50,608 nucleotides of DNA, from NCBI GenBank assembly GCA_021463865.1, contig JAJTXY010000028.1, positions 1 through 50,608 on the forward strand, read 5' to 3'. Position numbers and translations under genes: made by a program. Position 1 is the stretch's first letter; each line of letters begins with the position of its first letter. Under the pieces are notes generated by a model. That model did not search any database. It worked only from the letters and a program-made list of their open reading frames with translations, and was not told where the DNA came from. Source of the stretch: Anaerolineae bacterium (lineage in GTDB: Bacteria > Chloroflexota > Anaerolineae > Aggregatilineales > J027). Positions 34,040-42,031 of this stretch are shown one piece after another.

Positions 34040-35389
34040 ATGGCTAAATTGACGGCCCGCACTCCCAAAGGAATGCGTGATTTTTTGCCCGCTGACATGA
34101 TCAAGCGGCAGTACGTGTTTGGGGTCATCCGCGAGGTATTTGAAAGTTTTGGCTTTGAGCCGATTGACACGCCGGTTTTGGAGCTGCGTGAAAATCTGAT
34201 GAGTGGGAACTATGGTGAGGACGCCGAAAAGCTGATTTACTATGCCCAACATCCCGGTGCCAAAGAAGAACTCGCCCTACGCTATGACCTGACCGTACCT
34301 TTGAGCCGCTTTTTTGCCGCGCATGAGAATGACCTAAGCCTGCCCTTCCGTCGTTATCATATCGCTCCGGTGTGGCGGGGGGATCGTCCACAGAAAGGGC
34401 GTTTCCGTGAATTTTATCAATGTGACGCCGATATCGTCGGGGTGCGTCACATGGGAGCCGACGCCGAAGTGATGAATGTGGTCTATACGGTGCTTAAGCG
34501 CCTCGGCTTTGCGGATTTCACTATTAAATACAACAACCGCAAGCTGCTGTTAGGCATTGGGGCGTATTCGGGCGTGCCGGAAAATCGGTTGCCCTTCCTC
34601 TATCGCACGATTGATAAGACTGACAAAATTGGCTTGGAGGGCGTGACCGAGGAGTTGCGTAAAGAGGGTCTGGCGGAAGAAACCGTTCAGCGGTTGGTCA
34701 ATTTGTTGGTGGTTGAAGACGGGGATGCCTCCAAGCGGTTAGCGTTGTTGGGACAGTTGCGCGAAGAAATGGATGGCATAGACATCGCTCAACAAGGCTT
34801 GGAAGAATTGGAGCAGCTAACCCGTTCCGCCGACGCGCTGGGCTTGCTGGGTAACACAGCGATGGATTTTACGATGGTGCGCGGTTTGGGCTATTATACA
34901 GGCCCGATTTTTGAAACCTTTATCACCAAACCGGAAAATTTGGGGGCGGTGCAGGGGGGTGGCCGCTATGACGAACTGATCGGCCTGTTCCGAGGGCAAA
35001 GTTTGCCGACGACAGGCATCAGTTTTGGCATTGAGCGCATCCTCGAACTAATGGATATCCTGAACCTGTATCCGGCTTCGATTGGTTCAACCGTCGTACA
35101 AGCGCTCGTCACGTTGTTTAGCGACGATTTACAAACCGACGCTCTCAAGTTGGCGATGGAATTACGTGAGGCGGGGATTCGCACTGAGACGTATATGGAT
35201 GCTCGCAAAGGTATTGGCAAACAAATTGGTTATGCCGACTCCAAGCGCATCCCGATTGTAGTCATTGCTGGACAGGATGAATTAAAAGCGGGGCAGGTAC
35301 GGCTTAAACGCTTGGCGGATGGACACGAGGAAAGCGTGAACCGTCGGGAATTAGGGAGTGCGGCACGCCGCTTGCTCAATTTGGCATGA
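34040..35389 (+). CDS. hisS: Histidyl-tRNA synthetase
   Basis: A 449-residue class II synthetase, slightly longer than the common ~420. It charges tRNA-His. Seen: the start region TPKGMRDFLP, motif 1 around GFEPIDTPVLE, motif 2 in PFRRYHIAPVWRGDRPQKGR followed by EFYQCDADI, the histidine-specific motifs LGYYTGPIFE and GGGRYDELI, motif 3 GISFGIERI, and a C-terminal anticodon-binding domain. AAGGTG lies upstream of the ATG. No T-box leader is obvious in the preceding spacer. No hisZ or histidine-synthesis gene is nearby, so a synthetase, not HisZ, is meant. Confidence 0.94.
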   Translation: MAKLTARTPKGMRDFLPADMIKRQYVFGVIREVFESFGFEPIDTPVLELRENLMSGNYGEDAEKLIYYAQHPGAKEELALRYDLTVPLSRFFAAHENDLSLPFRRYHIAPVWRGDRPQKGRFREFYQCDADIVGVRHMGADAEVMNVVYTVLKRLGFADFTIKYNNRKLLLGIGAYSGVPENRLPFLYRTIDKTDKIGLEGVTEELRKEGLAEETVQRLVNLLVVEDGDASKRLALLGQLREEMDGIDIAQQGLEELEQLTRSADALGLLGNTAMDFTMVRGLGYYTGPIFETFITKPENLGAVQGGGRYDELIGLFRGQSLPTTGISFGIERILELMDILNLYPASIGSTVVQALVTLFSDDLQTDALKLAMELREAGIRTETYMDARKGIGKQIGYADSKRIPIVVIAGQDELKAGQVRLKRLADGHEESVNRRELGSAARRLLNLA

Positions 35390-35436
35390 ACTTGACGTAA
35401 AATGAGAAACGGTGGGATTATCATTGGAGGCCGACC

Positions 35437-36768
35437 GTGAACGAAGAAATCCTGTCTCTCGACCAATATCTCAACATGTTCCCATGGACGGAAAGTCAAA
35501 AAGCCGCCGGGGACATCCTAGAATGGCTGTGGCATTACGAGGTCAAAGCGCCTGTAGACCAGCTTTGGCCTCATTTGTGTGATACCAATCGCTTTAACCG
35601 CGACCTCGGCTATGATGGCTTAGAATTTGTCGAGAAGGCAGGGATTTTATATGGGGCATCCGGCACAGACCGCCTGCGCTGGGAATGGATTGAATACCCT
35701 TGGGATTGGGTCTATGGCCGTTATTCGATTCATCTCCGTACCTATACACGCGGCCTGCTGCTGCATAATCGCTCCGGTTACTATCTACAACCGCTGAATG
35801 AAGGTCAATCTACACGGGTTTATGGCTATATCGGCTCGGTGTTTGATAACCCATTGGGGCGGCGTTATCTCAAAAATTATGAAAGCCGCTTTGAGGCCCG
35901 CTTTCAGTCGGTATTCCGCAAAATTGAGCAGCGCTTGTTGGGTCGGCCCGAAACCCCAAATGTGTATGAAATCCGCCTGCTCGAAATGGGTCAAAATACT
36001 CAACAGCAGTTGGAGGCCATGCGCGAAAGGTTGGTGCGACTTGGCCTTGCGCCGACGCTGATAGACCGATTGATGCAGTATCTTTTTGAGGCCGATCAAA
36101 TTGAATTGCAGCGGATTCGGATTGTACCTCTGGCAAGGGTGTGGAATGTACCCCTAGAGGATTTGCTCAGGGTGTGTTTGGGGGCGGTACGGGTTGGCTT
36201 ATTCACCATTTCATGGGATGTAATTTGCCCCCATTGTCGCGGGGTACGTCTTGAAGCCCCAACGCTGGCGGCGATTCCAAATTCGGTGCGCTGCGATGCC
36301 TGTGAATGGGATTTTGTGACCAGTGCCGACCATGCGGTGGAAGTGACCTTTCGGATTCGACCCGAAATCAAAGAAGTACCCCAAGCGGCCTTTTGCAGTG
36401 CCGAACCGAACAAAAAGCGCCATATCAAAATCCAGAAAAACCTACCCCCCTCGGCCCAAAATGAAGTGATTGAAGTGTTTCTACCCGCCGGGAACTATCG
36501 GATGCGGGTGAATGGCTTTAACGACCTAAGCAGCTTTGAGGTACGCGGCGAAGGATTAATGGATGGAGTGGTTGGGGCGGAACTTAGCCTAATAACGCGA
36601 CAATCGGGCAAAGTGATTTTGAATAACCCCCATCCCCGTCCGGTGATTTTTGTATTGGAAGAAGTGCGCTGGCCCGATGATGCCCTGCAACCCGCCGAGG
36701 TATTAAAACAGACGGGTTTTGAAGATGTTTTGAAAGGCCAACCCGAACCCACAATACCCGTCACATAA
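35437..36768 (+). CDS. SRPBCC/DUF5939-type protein lacking a cyclase domain
   Basis: A 443-residue protein. The N-terminal ~150 residues look like an SRPBCC lipid- or ligand-binding fold (WHYEVKAPVDQLWPHLCDT). Residues about 245-400 match the DUF5939 pattern: RVGLFTISWDVICPHCRG with CPHC, RCDACEWDF with CDAC, then VEVTFRIRPEI. The four cysteines probably bind zinc. In known proteins DUF5939 usually precedes a class III cyclase domain, but here the protein ends without one. It may regulate a cyclase in trans, for instance the one at 27079, which is speculation. It stands between hisS and infC. Confidence 0.75.
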   Translation: MNEEILSLDQYLNMFPWTESQKAAGDILEWLWHYEVKAPVDQLWPHLCDTNRFNRDLGYDGLEFVEKAGILYGASGTDRLRWEWIEYPWDWVYGRYSIHLRTYTRGLLLHNRSGYYLQPLNEGQSTRVYGYIGSVFDNPLGRRYLKNYESRFEARFQSVFRKIEQRLLGRPETPNVYEIRLLEMGQNTQQQLEAMRERLVRLGLAPTLIDRLMQYLFEADQIELQRIRIVPLARVWNVPLEDLLRVCLGAVRVGLFTISWDVICPHCRGVRLEAPTLAAIPNSVRCDACEWDFVTSADHAVEVTFRIRPEIKEVPQAAFCSAEPNKKRHIKIQKNLPPSAQNEVIEVFLPAGNYRMRVNGFNDLSSFEVRGEGLMDGVVGAELSLITRQSGKVILNNPHPRPVIFVLEEVRWPDDALQPAEVLKQTGFEDVLKGQPEPTIPVT

Positions 36769-36796
36769 AAAGGGCCATTTTGCCGCATGGTTGGCG

Positions 36797-36825
36797 TTGA
36801 CGTGGCGTGGAGTCAATGCTATACT
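36797..36825 (+). promoter_or_regulatory. Promoter of the infC-rpmI-rplT operon
   Basis: TTGACG (36797-36802) and TATACT (36820-36825) are exactly 17 bases apart, 57 bases before the proposed infC start. It is one of the best promoter matches in the window. Confidence 0.72.
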
Positions 36826-36882
36826 GTCGCCACCATCAATTATTTTTAACGTCATTATGTTTCAGTTTGAAAGGGTCAGCTT

Positions 36883-37407
36883 ATCAGCGACGATTTTCGT
36901 ATCAATGAACAAATTCGCGCACGCGAAGTTCGATTGATTACAGACACGAATGAAAATATCGGGGTTGTGTCTCTGCATACAGCGCTGCAAATGGCGCAAG
37001 AGCGTGAACTGGATTTGGTAGAGGTTGCTCCCAACGCCGTCCCACCCGTAGTGCGGATTATGGACTTTGGCAAGTTTCTCTATCAAAAACAGAAGCGCGA
37101 GCGAGCCGCAAAAACACAGCAGAAGACAATTGAAGTCAAAGAAATTCGGCTGCGCCCCAAGACGGACGAACATCATTTGGGATTCAAAATCCGTGATGCT
37201 CGTCGCTGGTTGCAAGACGGCATGAAGGTCAAAGTGCGTGTGCGGTTTAAGGGACGTGAAATTGAATATCCCAAAATTGCCCGCGATATGCTTGAAATAA
37301 TTGTCAAAGATTTGCAAGATATTGCGATTATTGAACAAGCACCGATGATGGAAGGCCATACGATGTTGATGCTGTTGGCCCCCAATCCGGAGAAGATTAA
37401 GAAATAA
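36883..37407 (+). CDS. infC: Translation initiation factor IF-3, AUC start codon
   Basis: A 174-residue IF-3, which binds the 30S subunit and rejects wrong start codons. The conserved N-terminus ISDDFRINEQIRAREVRLI begins at an ATC codon at 36883. The frame is closed by a TGA at 36868-36870 with no ATG, GTG or TTG before the conserved part. AAGGG at 36871-36875 sits seven bases ahead, so AUC is the likely start. A first ordinary start, TTG 36934, would remove 17 conserved residues. Rare AUU/AUC starts allow IF-3 to repress itself in known bacteria. The C-terminal domain ends with MLMLLAPNPEK. rpmI and rplT follow. Confidence 0.92.
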   Translation: MSDDFRINEQIRAREVRLITDTNENIGVVSLHTALQMAQERELDLVEVAPNAVPPVVRIMDFGKFLYQKQKRERAAKTQQKTIEVKEIRLRPKTDEHHLGFKIRDARRWLQDGMKVKVRVRFKGREIEYPKIARDMLEIIVKDLQDIAIIEQAPMMEGHTMLMLLAPNPEKIKK

Positions 37408-37453
37408 GCGCTGTTTGATATTGTGAATGAAGTCAAACCGAGAAAGTCCAGAT

Positions 37454-37473
37454 GCCGCATATCCCAATGCGGC
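37454..37473 (+). promoter_or_regulatory. Hairpin in the infC-rpmI spacer
   Basis: GCCGCAT (37454-37460) and ATGCGGC (37467-37473) pair perfectly around a six-base loop, in the 93-base spacer before rpmI. In other bacteria L20 or attenuation controls this spacer. The hairpin could be part of such control, but it has no U tract. Confidence 0.45.
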
Positions 37474-37500
37474 GTTCATTTGTCATAAGGAGTTTTTGAA

Positions 37501-37755
37501 GTGCCGCGTAAATCTACTAAAACTGGCAAGCAGAAGCTAAAGACGCACAAGTCTACTGCCAAGCGCTTTAAGATGACTGGTACAGGCAAAATTATGCGTA
37601 CAAAGGGTGGCAAGAGCCATTTGCGCCGCCGCAAGTCTGCCCGCGTGAAGGATGACTTCGACAATATGATTGAAGTCACCCATAACAGCGACATCAAGAA
37701 AGTGCGTCGTCTGGCTCCCTATCTGCGTAAATATAAAGCCAACCCCCCAGCCTAA
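37501..37755 (+). CDS. rpmI: 50S ribosomal protein L35
   Basis: An 84-residue, very basic protein, longer than the usual ~65. The core KTHKSTAKRFKMTGTGK and GGKSHLRRRKSARVK matches L35. The extra length is an N-terminal lead of about 10 residues and a C-terminal extension of about 10 (RKYKANPPA). L35 is a structural protein of the large ribosomal subunit. The GTG start follows AAGGAG at 37486-37491. It lies between infC and rplT as in most bacteria. Confidence 0.92.
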   Translation: MPRKSTKTGKQKLKTHKSTAKRFKMTGTGKIMRTKGGKSHLRRRKSARVKDDFDNMIEVTHNSDIKKVRRLAPYLRKYKANPPA

Positions 37756-37791
37756 GGCTGTAGGCAAGAAAATCTGAGGAGTAACTAGAGA

Positions 37792-38139
37792 ATGGCTCGT
37801 GTAAAAGGTGGTTACGTCACTCGCCGTCGCCACAAGAAAGTTTTGAAACTGACCAAAGGCCAGTGGGACACCAAACACAAACTGTTCCGCCGTGCCAATG
37901 AAGCGATGATGAAAAGCCTGTGGTATTCCTATCGGGATCGTCGTCAACGCCGCCGTGATCTGCGCCGCCTGTGGATTGCCCGTATCAACGCGGCTGCCCG
38001 CATCAATGGCGTAAAATACAGCGTGTTTATTGACGCCCTGAAGAAGAATAATATCGAACTAGATCGTAAGATTCTGGCGGATATTGCGGTGCGTGACCCC
38101 GAGACGTTCAGCAAGCTGGTCAAGTCGGTTAAAGCCTAA
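37792..38139 (+). CDS. rplT: 50S ribosomal protein L20
   Basis: A 115-residue protein of normal length. The family signature is clear: [16 protein letters not shown] at the start, AKGQ-like [24 protein letters not shown] and IARINAAAR. It binds 23S rRNA early in large-subunit assembly and represses its own operon in several bacteria. AGGAG at 37777-37781 lies ten bases before the ATG. It is followed by a strong terminator, so the operon is probably infC-rpmI-rplT only. Confidence 0.95.
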   Translation: MARVKGGYVTRRRHKKVLKLTKGQWDTKHKLFRRANEAMMKSLWYSYRDRRQRRRDLRRLWIARINAAARINGVKYSVFIDALKKNNIELDRKILADIAVRDPETFSKLVKSVKA

Positions 38140-38179
38140 AACGCTCTTAGCCCACATCGCGTAAAATAGACGAAACAAT

Positions 38180-38204
38180 AGGTGGAGATTGCCTCCACCT
38201 TTTT
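38180..38204 (+). terminator. Rho-independent terminator of the infC operon
   Basis: AGGTGGAG (38180-38187) and CTCCACCT (38193-38200) pair perfectly around a five-base loop and are followed by TTTTG, 41 bases after the rplT stop. Confidence 0.88.
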
Positions 38205-38244
38205 GTGCTTCTATAGCTGGAACAAAAAACGGATATTTTTGCCC

Positions 38245-39018
38245 ATGATTACCTCCTCCGATAATACCCGTATCAAGCAGGTGCGTGGCCTGCTTACCCA
38301 AGCCAAACAGCGGCGTCAGGAACAAAAATGTGTACTGGAAGGTGTGCGCCTGATAGAAGATGCCCTTTTAGCGGGGGTGCAGCCGGATTTTGTGCTTTAT
38401 CGCCCCGACGCAGCATTAAAAATAGCCCCATCAGCAGACCTGTTGAATCGCTTGCACTCCCAGAACATTCCATGCTTGGAAACCGACCCAAGCCTATTCA
38501 ATAAATTGAGCGATACCCAAAATCCGCAGGGGTTGTTGGCGGTCTGCCCATTACCCGAACTCATCCCACGTCAGCCCTTGAGCCTAGTCTTGATTTTGGA
38601 TGGTATTGGCGACCCCGGTAATCTTGGCAGTGCCTTACGCACAGCAGGAGCGGTGGGGGTGGATTTGGTCATCTTGTCGCAGGATACGGTTGACCCGTTT
38701 AACCCCAAAGTGCTGCGCGGTGGGATGGGGGCGCATTTCCGACTGGCGATTCAACAGCAGACATGGGCCGAAATTGGGCAGTTGGGGTTGCCTATGGTGC
38801 TTGCTGACGCCGACGGGGAACCGCATATTTTTGAAGTGGATTGGACAGCCCCCGTCGCGTTGGTCGTCGGGAATGAAGCACATGGCCCCAGTCAACAGGC
38901 CCGTGCATTGGCTTCACAGGGAGTACGGATTCCAATGGTTTCGGCTGAATCGCTCAACGCGGCGATGGCAGCCAGTGTGATTTTGTATGAAATTTTCCGC
39001 CAGCGGCATTACGCCTGA
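38245..39018 (+). CDS. SPOUT-family RNA 2'-O-ribose methyltransferase (TrmH/SpoU class)
   Basis: A 257-residue enzyme. An N-terminal substrate-binding part (NTRIKQVRGLLTQAKQRR) is followed by the SpoU catalytic domain with motif 1 DGIGDPGNLGSALRTA, motif 2 LVVGNEAHGPS and motif 3 IPMVSAESLNAAMAASVILYE (split as IPMVSAESLN and AAMAAS). It transfers a methyl group from SAM to a ribose in rRNA or tRNA, and the exact target cannot be read. The ATG at 38245 is preferred. A longer frame from 38182 would run through the rplT terminator. It converges on the membrane protein gene with a 10-base overlap. Confidence 0.88.
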   Translation: MITSSDNTRIKQVRGLLTQAKQRRQEQKCVLEGVRLIEDALLAGVQPDFVLYRPDAALKIAPSADLLNRLHSQNIPCLETDPSLFNKLSDTQNPQGLLAVCPLPELIPRQPLSLVLILDGIGDPGNLGSALRTAGAVGVDLVILSQDTVDPFNPKVLRGGMGAHFRLAIQQQTWAEIGQLGLPMVLADADGEPHIFEVDWTAPVALVVGNEAHGPSQQARALASQGVRIPMVSAESLNAAMAASVILYEIFRQRHYA

Positions 39019-40394
39019 TTTTCCCGTTCGAGCAGCAACTCCGCGATTAGCTCCGCCCCGCGATTTTGCCAGTTATACAGGGTGCGCGGCGGCACATTGA
39101 TCTGAAACCACTTCAACATGCTGGTGATAGAACTGTCCACATCCTCGCCAGCGGTATGATTTTTATAGGGGCTGATGCCGACCACATAGGGATAGTAGAG
39201 GGCATTAAAAAACCGCCATTCATCTGTCGTACCAAATTTTTCAGCCGATTGAGGACGCAGGGTTTCAATACATTCGGTCAAGACTTGGCGCAATTCGTGG
39301 GCACGGTGGATGGAATTGGCCTCGTGAGTGAGGCGTTTGGTGACAATCTGCATATCGGTGAGGGGGCTGGCGGCAAGACGTGGCAGATTTTGCATATGGC
39401 TGAGGGCGCGGCGAGTCAGTCGGACAAAATCGGCGTGGTCAAGGCTGACAATCGCAGGAGCGAGTTCGGGTCGGCGTACCTCGTTGAGCATCAAGGTACG
39501 GAGCGCTTCTCGCGCTTCGGCATCCTTTGAATCAGATTTAAATAGCAACCGATCCAAAAACTGCTCGATTTGACCTCCCAGCGGAATTCCCAAGCTAATC
39601 ACGGCGAGTGTGCCCAATAGAGCCAACGCAAGGGCGGGTGTCCATGTATCGGCACTCAGGAGGGCGATGCCCCAAGGCGTCACGATGATAATCAGGGCCA
39701 GCAGCACTTTTAGCAGAGTAAAATTGAGATCACGGCGCACCGCCTGACCTTCGGAGACGGCATCATAGACAATCGCGGCGATGCCGAACATGATCACATC
39801 AGCCACAACAAAGGCAAACACAAATGCGGTTGAAAACCACCCCGGCAGCAAACATATCATCCCGCCGAGGTAAGCCAAACCCGCCAGACGCAGTGCGTTA
39901 AAAGGGCGATAGGCACGGTCTTGTTGGGTGGTGGCTTTGAAATTTTGGTGCAGCAACCATGCCGCCATGCCTGTCACGCCGACATTGTAAACGGCATATG
40001 TCCAAAAAAGCGGGCCGGGGTCATGGGTCTGGAAATCCATCAGTTCATGGCCGACCCATCCACCAAACACCAGCACCATTGCAATCGGCATAAGCAGCGT
40101 CCACCATGCCCGATCAAGCGCCAATTGGTCACCGGGGCGCAGCAAGATGGCGATGCGTGTCCAGAGCGCGACAGGCAGCGGATAGGCGACCCATAAAAGG
40201 CGGGATACCCATTCGACTCGTTCTCCAAATTCATGCCCCAAATATAAGTTGGCCTGAATCAGGGCATAACTGATGAGCACCCCTGCCGCCGCCACCGAAA
40301 TCGGATGGAAGCGCCCCCGACTCAGTAAATAGCCTGCTAAGGTTAAGCTAATGAAATAAGCAGAAATTTGGAGTATGGAAAGTAGGGTCTGCAT
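39009..40394 (-). CDS. Polytopic membrane protein with cytoplasmic C-terminal domain
   Basis: A 461-residue protein. About eight hydrophobic helices span residues 5-290, with a layout like the 7-8 helix sensor regions found ahead of bacterial signalling domains. The remaining ~170 residues are soluble and helical (KDAEAREALRTLMLNEVRR, then ADFVRLTRRALSHM), ending in a region with LKWFQINVPPRTLYNWQNRG, which recalls a helix-turn-helix-like segment. No kinase, cyclase or GGDEF motif is visible. It may be a membrane sensor or membrane-bound regulator. It lies downstream of the 137-residue membrane protein gene but is separated from it by a strong terminator. Confidence 0.68.
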   Translation of the reverse strand: MQTLLSILQISAYFISLTLAGYLLSRGRFHPISVAAAGVLISYALIQANLYLGHEFGERVEWVSRLLWVAYPLPVALWTRIAILLRPGDQLALDRAWWTLLMPIAMVLVFGGWVGHELMDFQTHDPGPLFWTYAVYNVGVTGMAAWLLHQNFKATTQQDRAYRPFNALRLAGLAYLGGMICLLPGWFSTAFVFAFVVADVIMFGIAAIVYDAVSEGQAVRRDLNFTLLKVLLALIIIVTPWGIALLSADTWTPALALALLGTLAVISLGIPLGGQIEQFLDRLLFKSDSKDAEAREALRTLMLNEVRRPELAPAIVSLDHADFVRLTRRALSHMQNLPRLAASPLTDMQIVTKRLTHEANSIHRAHELRQVLTECIETLRPQSAEKFGTTDEWRFFNALYYPYVVGISPYKNHTAGEDVDSSITSMLKWFQINVPPRTLYNWQNRGAELIAELLLERENQA

Positions 40395-40409
40395 CGTTTC
40401 GTCTATCCG

Positions 40410-40438
40410 AAAAAAGGGCGATTATTGAAAACCGCCCT
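40410..40438 (-). terminator. Rho-independent terminator of the 137-residue membrane protein gene
   Basis: On the minus strand AGGGCG (40433-40438) and CGCCCT (40415-40420) pair around a 12-base loop and are followed by TTTTTC, 31 bases after the stop codon. Confidence 0.8.
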
Positions 40439-40468
40439 CGTCATCGCCATCCCACGTATTATCGCATA

Positions 40469-40882
40469 TTAGCGATTTTCGCGGAGGGCTAGATGCCAGA
40501 TGAACGCCAATACCCCACCGCCGATACCCATCGCAAGCGAGGTTGCGACACCGAATGTATTGAATTCCACCACTAATGGGGCAATTAGGAAATCAACTCC
40601 CATCAACAGCATCACGAAGCGGGCGATTTTGAAATTACGTGGGGTAAGAGTGCCCTCACGGGCTACCCACAACTGCCAAAGGGCATAGAGACTGAAGATA
40701 CCCCCTTCGACCCGCAGCATGACATCGGCACCGCTGGACATTCCCAGTGCATCAATGACCGTACTGGTGGCGAAGATGATGAAGGCACCCGAAATTAGGG
40801 TAAGTGCAGCATCCCCCCGCCACAGCAGTTTGAATAGATTGAGCGTTCCGGTTTGACGAGTTAGAGTTGCCTGTTGAGCCAT
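40469..40882 (-). CDS. Small four-helix membrane protein
   Basis: A 137-residue protein with four hydrophobic helices (about 27-45, 57-73, 85-100 and 108-130) and short charged loops. No family is recognised. The ATG at 40882 follows AGGAG. A row of phased repeats (40948-40987) lies about 65-105 bases upstream and may regulate it. Its own terminator shows that it is a single-gene transcript. The function is unknown. Confidence 0.68.
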   Translation of the reverse strand: MAQQATLTRQTGTLNLFKLLWRGDAALTLISGAFIIFATSTVIDALGMSSGADVMLRVEGGIFSLYALWQLWVAREGTLTPRNFKIARFVMLLMGVDFLIAPLVVEFNTFGVATSLAMGIGGGVLAFIWHLALRENR

Positions 40883-40947
40883 CTAAAATTCTCCTGATCC
40901 GGCAGATCAAATTGAATTGAACCGATGCTGTCATCATGACCCAAAAC

Positions 40948-40987
40948 GCACTGCCAACACGAGACAAGGCACTGCCATTTACTGCCA
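40948..40987. repeat. Three phased ACTGCCA repeats, possible operator
   Basis: GCACTGCCA occurs at 40948-40956 and 40969-40977, and TTACTGCCA at 40979-40987. The start-to-start distances of 21 and 10 bases put the copies on about the same face of the helix. They lie upstream of the 137-residue membrane protein gene. A 273-base gap surrounds them and contains no gene. Confidence 0.5.
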
Positions 40988-41050
40988 AATTTTAGAAATA
41001 ATGGGGTGGGGCGACCTTCATGCACTCTAACGATTCAATATGGATATTTG

Positions 41051-41110
41051 CGTAGGGGATTGGCCCTGTGTCATCCCAAAAGACGGCGGGCACGGCGACC
41101 CGCCCCTACG
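41051..41110. repeat. MITE-like palindromic element
   Basis: A 60-base element bounded by CGTAGGGG (41051-41058) and CCCCTACG (41103-41110), perfect eight-base terminal inverted repeats. An inner CGGGC/GCCCG-type palindrome lies at its right end. It carries no coding frame. A related sequence with the same outer end lies at the right edge of the window. Confidence 0.5.
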
Positions 41111-41155
41111 AAGTCTTATTCCGTCGTATTTTGTTAAACGGCATAAAAGTCGCCC

Positions 41156-42016
41156 TTAGGAATTTACGGGCGCGTCAAAGCGATATTCGTCCACATCACA
41201 AATCGGCTCATAGCCAATTTCTTGATAGATATGATTGGAGGTCGGGTTGCTAAGGTCGGTATAGAGGAAGCAGAATTTACGTCCCGTATCCAATTGCAAT
41301 TGACTGAGAGCGGCGACACAGGCACTGGCGTAACCTTTTTTGCGAAATTCGGGCGGTGTATACACTGGCCCAATGCGGATGCCGTTGGGGGTAGGGCCGC
41401 CTCGCCCTGCCATCGAAACCACCTCGCCGTCGTGTTCCCATAAATATATTTTGCGGGTCTCTGAGACGAAATAACGATCTACCAGTTGCGGCACATCCGA
41501 ATTATCCACAACCCCCATCGCTTCTTGACGGAAGGCCGCGAACCATTGAATCAACAGCAGTCGGTCATGGGGGGTGGCAACTCGAAATGAGCCGGGGATA
41601 CCTGTCACCGGGTTGACATGCGAAAGCTGATAGATACGTTCGCGCATGTTGAGCCGATAGGGTTGGTGGGTCATGCCTTGCCATAAATCCGCAAAGGTTT
41701 TACCAATTGGAACAGTCGCAATCACCCCCGTCAGGATACCATAGGCGCTCTGCACATCATTTGCCAAGACGGTGAGGGCGTCGAGGTGGGCGACATGCGA
41801 AATAATCAGGTTATGCGGCGGGGTACGAATTGCCGTTAGGACGATTTTGCCCGCATTCTCAACCACTGCTAAATAAAATTGCGGGTAAACTTCCGGGTCG
41901 TGGATCAGGGTATTGGTCAGGCCGAAAATTAAATTGTGCTCGGCTTCCCGCTGCATCAAAAACGCCTCGGTATACTGCAAAAATTCACGAGGGTCGCTAA
42001 AACGCCTCCATTGCAT
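41156..42016 (-). CDS. GNAT-family N-acetyltransferase
   Basis: A 286-residue protein. The C-terminal half is a GNAT domain: strand MAGRGGPTP, then IGPVYTPPEFRKKGYASACV with the acetyl-CoA pyrophosphate loop, then FCFLYTDLSNPTSNHIYQEIGYEP. The N-terminal half looks like a diverged second GNAT fold, as in FR47-type proteins. It should transfer an acetyl group to an amine, and the substrate is unknown. AGGAGGG lies ahead of the ATG at 42016. The secreted propeller gene upstream ends 16 bases before it, so they may be cotranscribed. Confidence 0.85.
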   Translation of the reverse strand: MQWRRFSDPREFLQYTEAFLMQREAEHNLIFGLTNTLIHDPEVYPQFYLAVVENAGKIVLTAIRTPPHNLIISHVAHLDALTVLANDVQSAYGILTGVIATVPIGKTFADLWQGMTHQPYRLNMRERIYQLSHVNPVTGIPGSFRVATPHDRLLLIQWFAAFRQEAMGVVDNSDVPQLVDRYFVSETRKIYLWEHDGEVVSMAGRGGPTPNGIRIGPVYTPPEFRKKGYASACVAALSQLQLDTGRKFCFLYTDLSNPTSNHIYQEIGYEPICDVDEYRFDAPVNS

Positions 42017-42031
42017 AGTCTTCCCTCCTGT

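Noticed and set aside
38182-38244. Longer start for the SPOUT methyltransferase
   Set aside because: The extension would be the rplT terminator hairpin read as protein.
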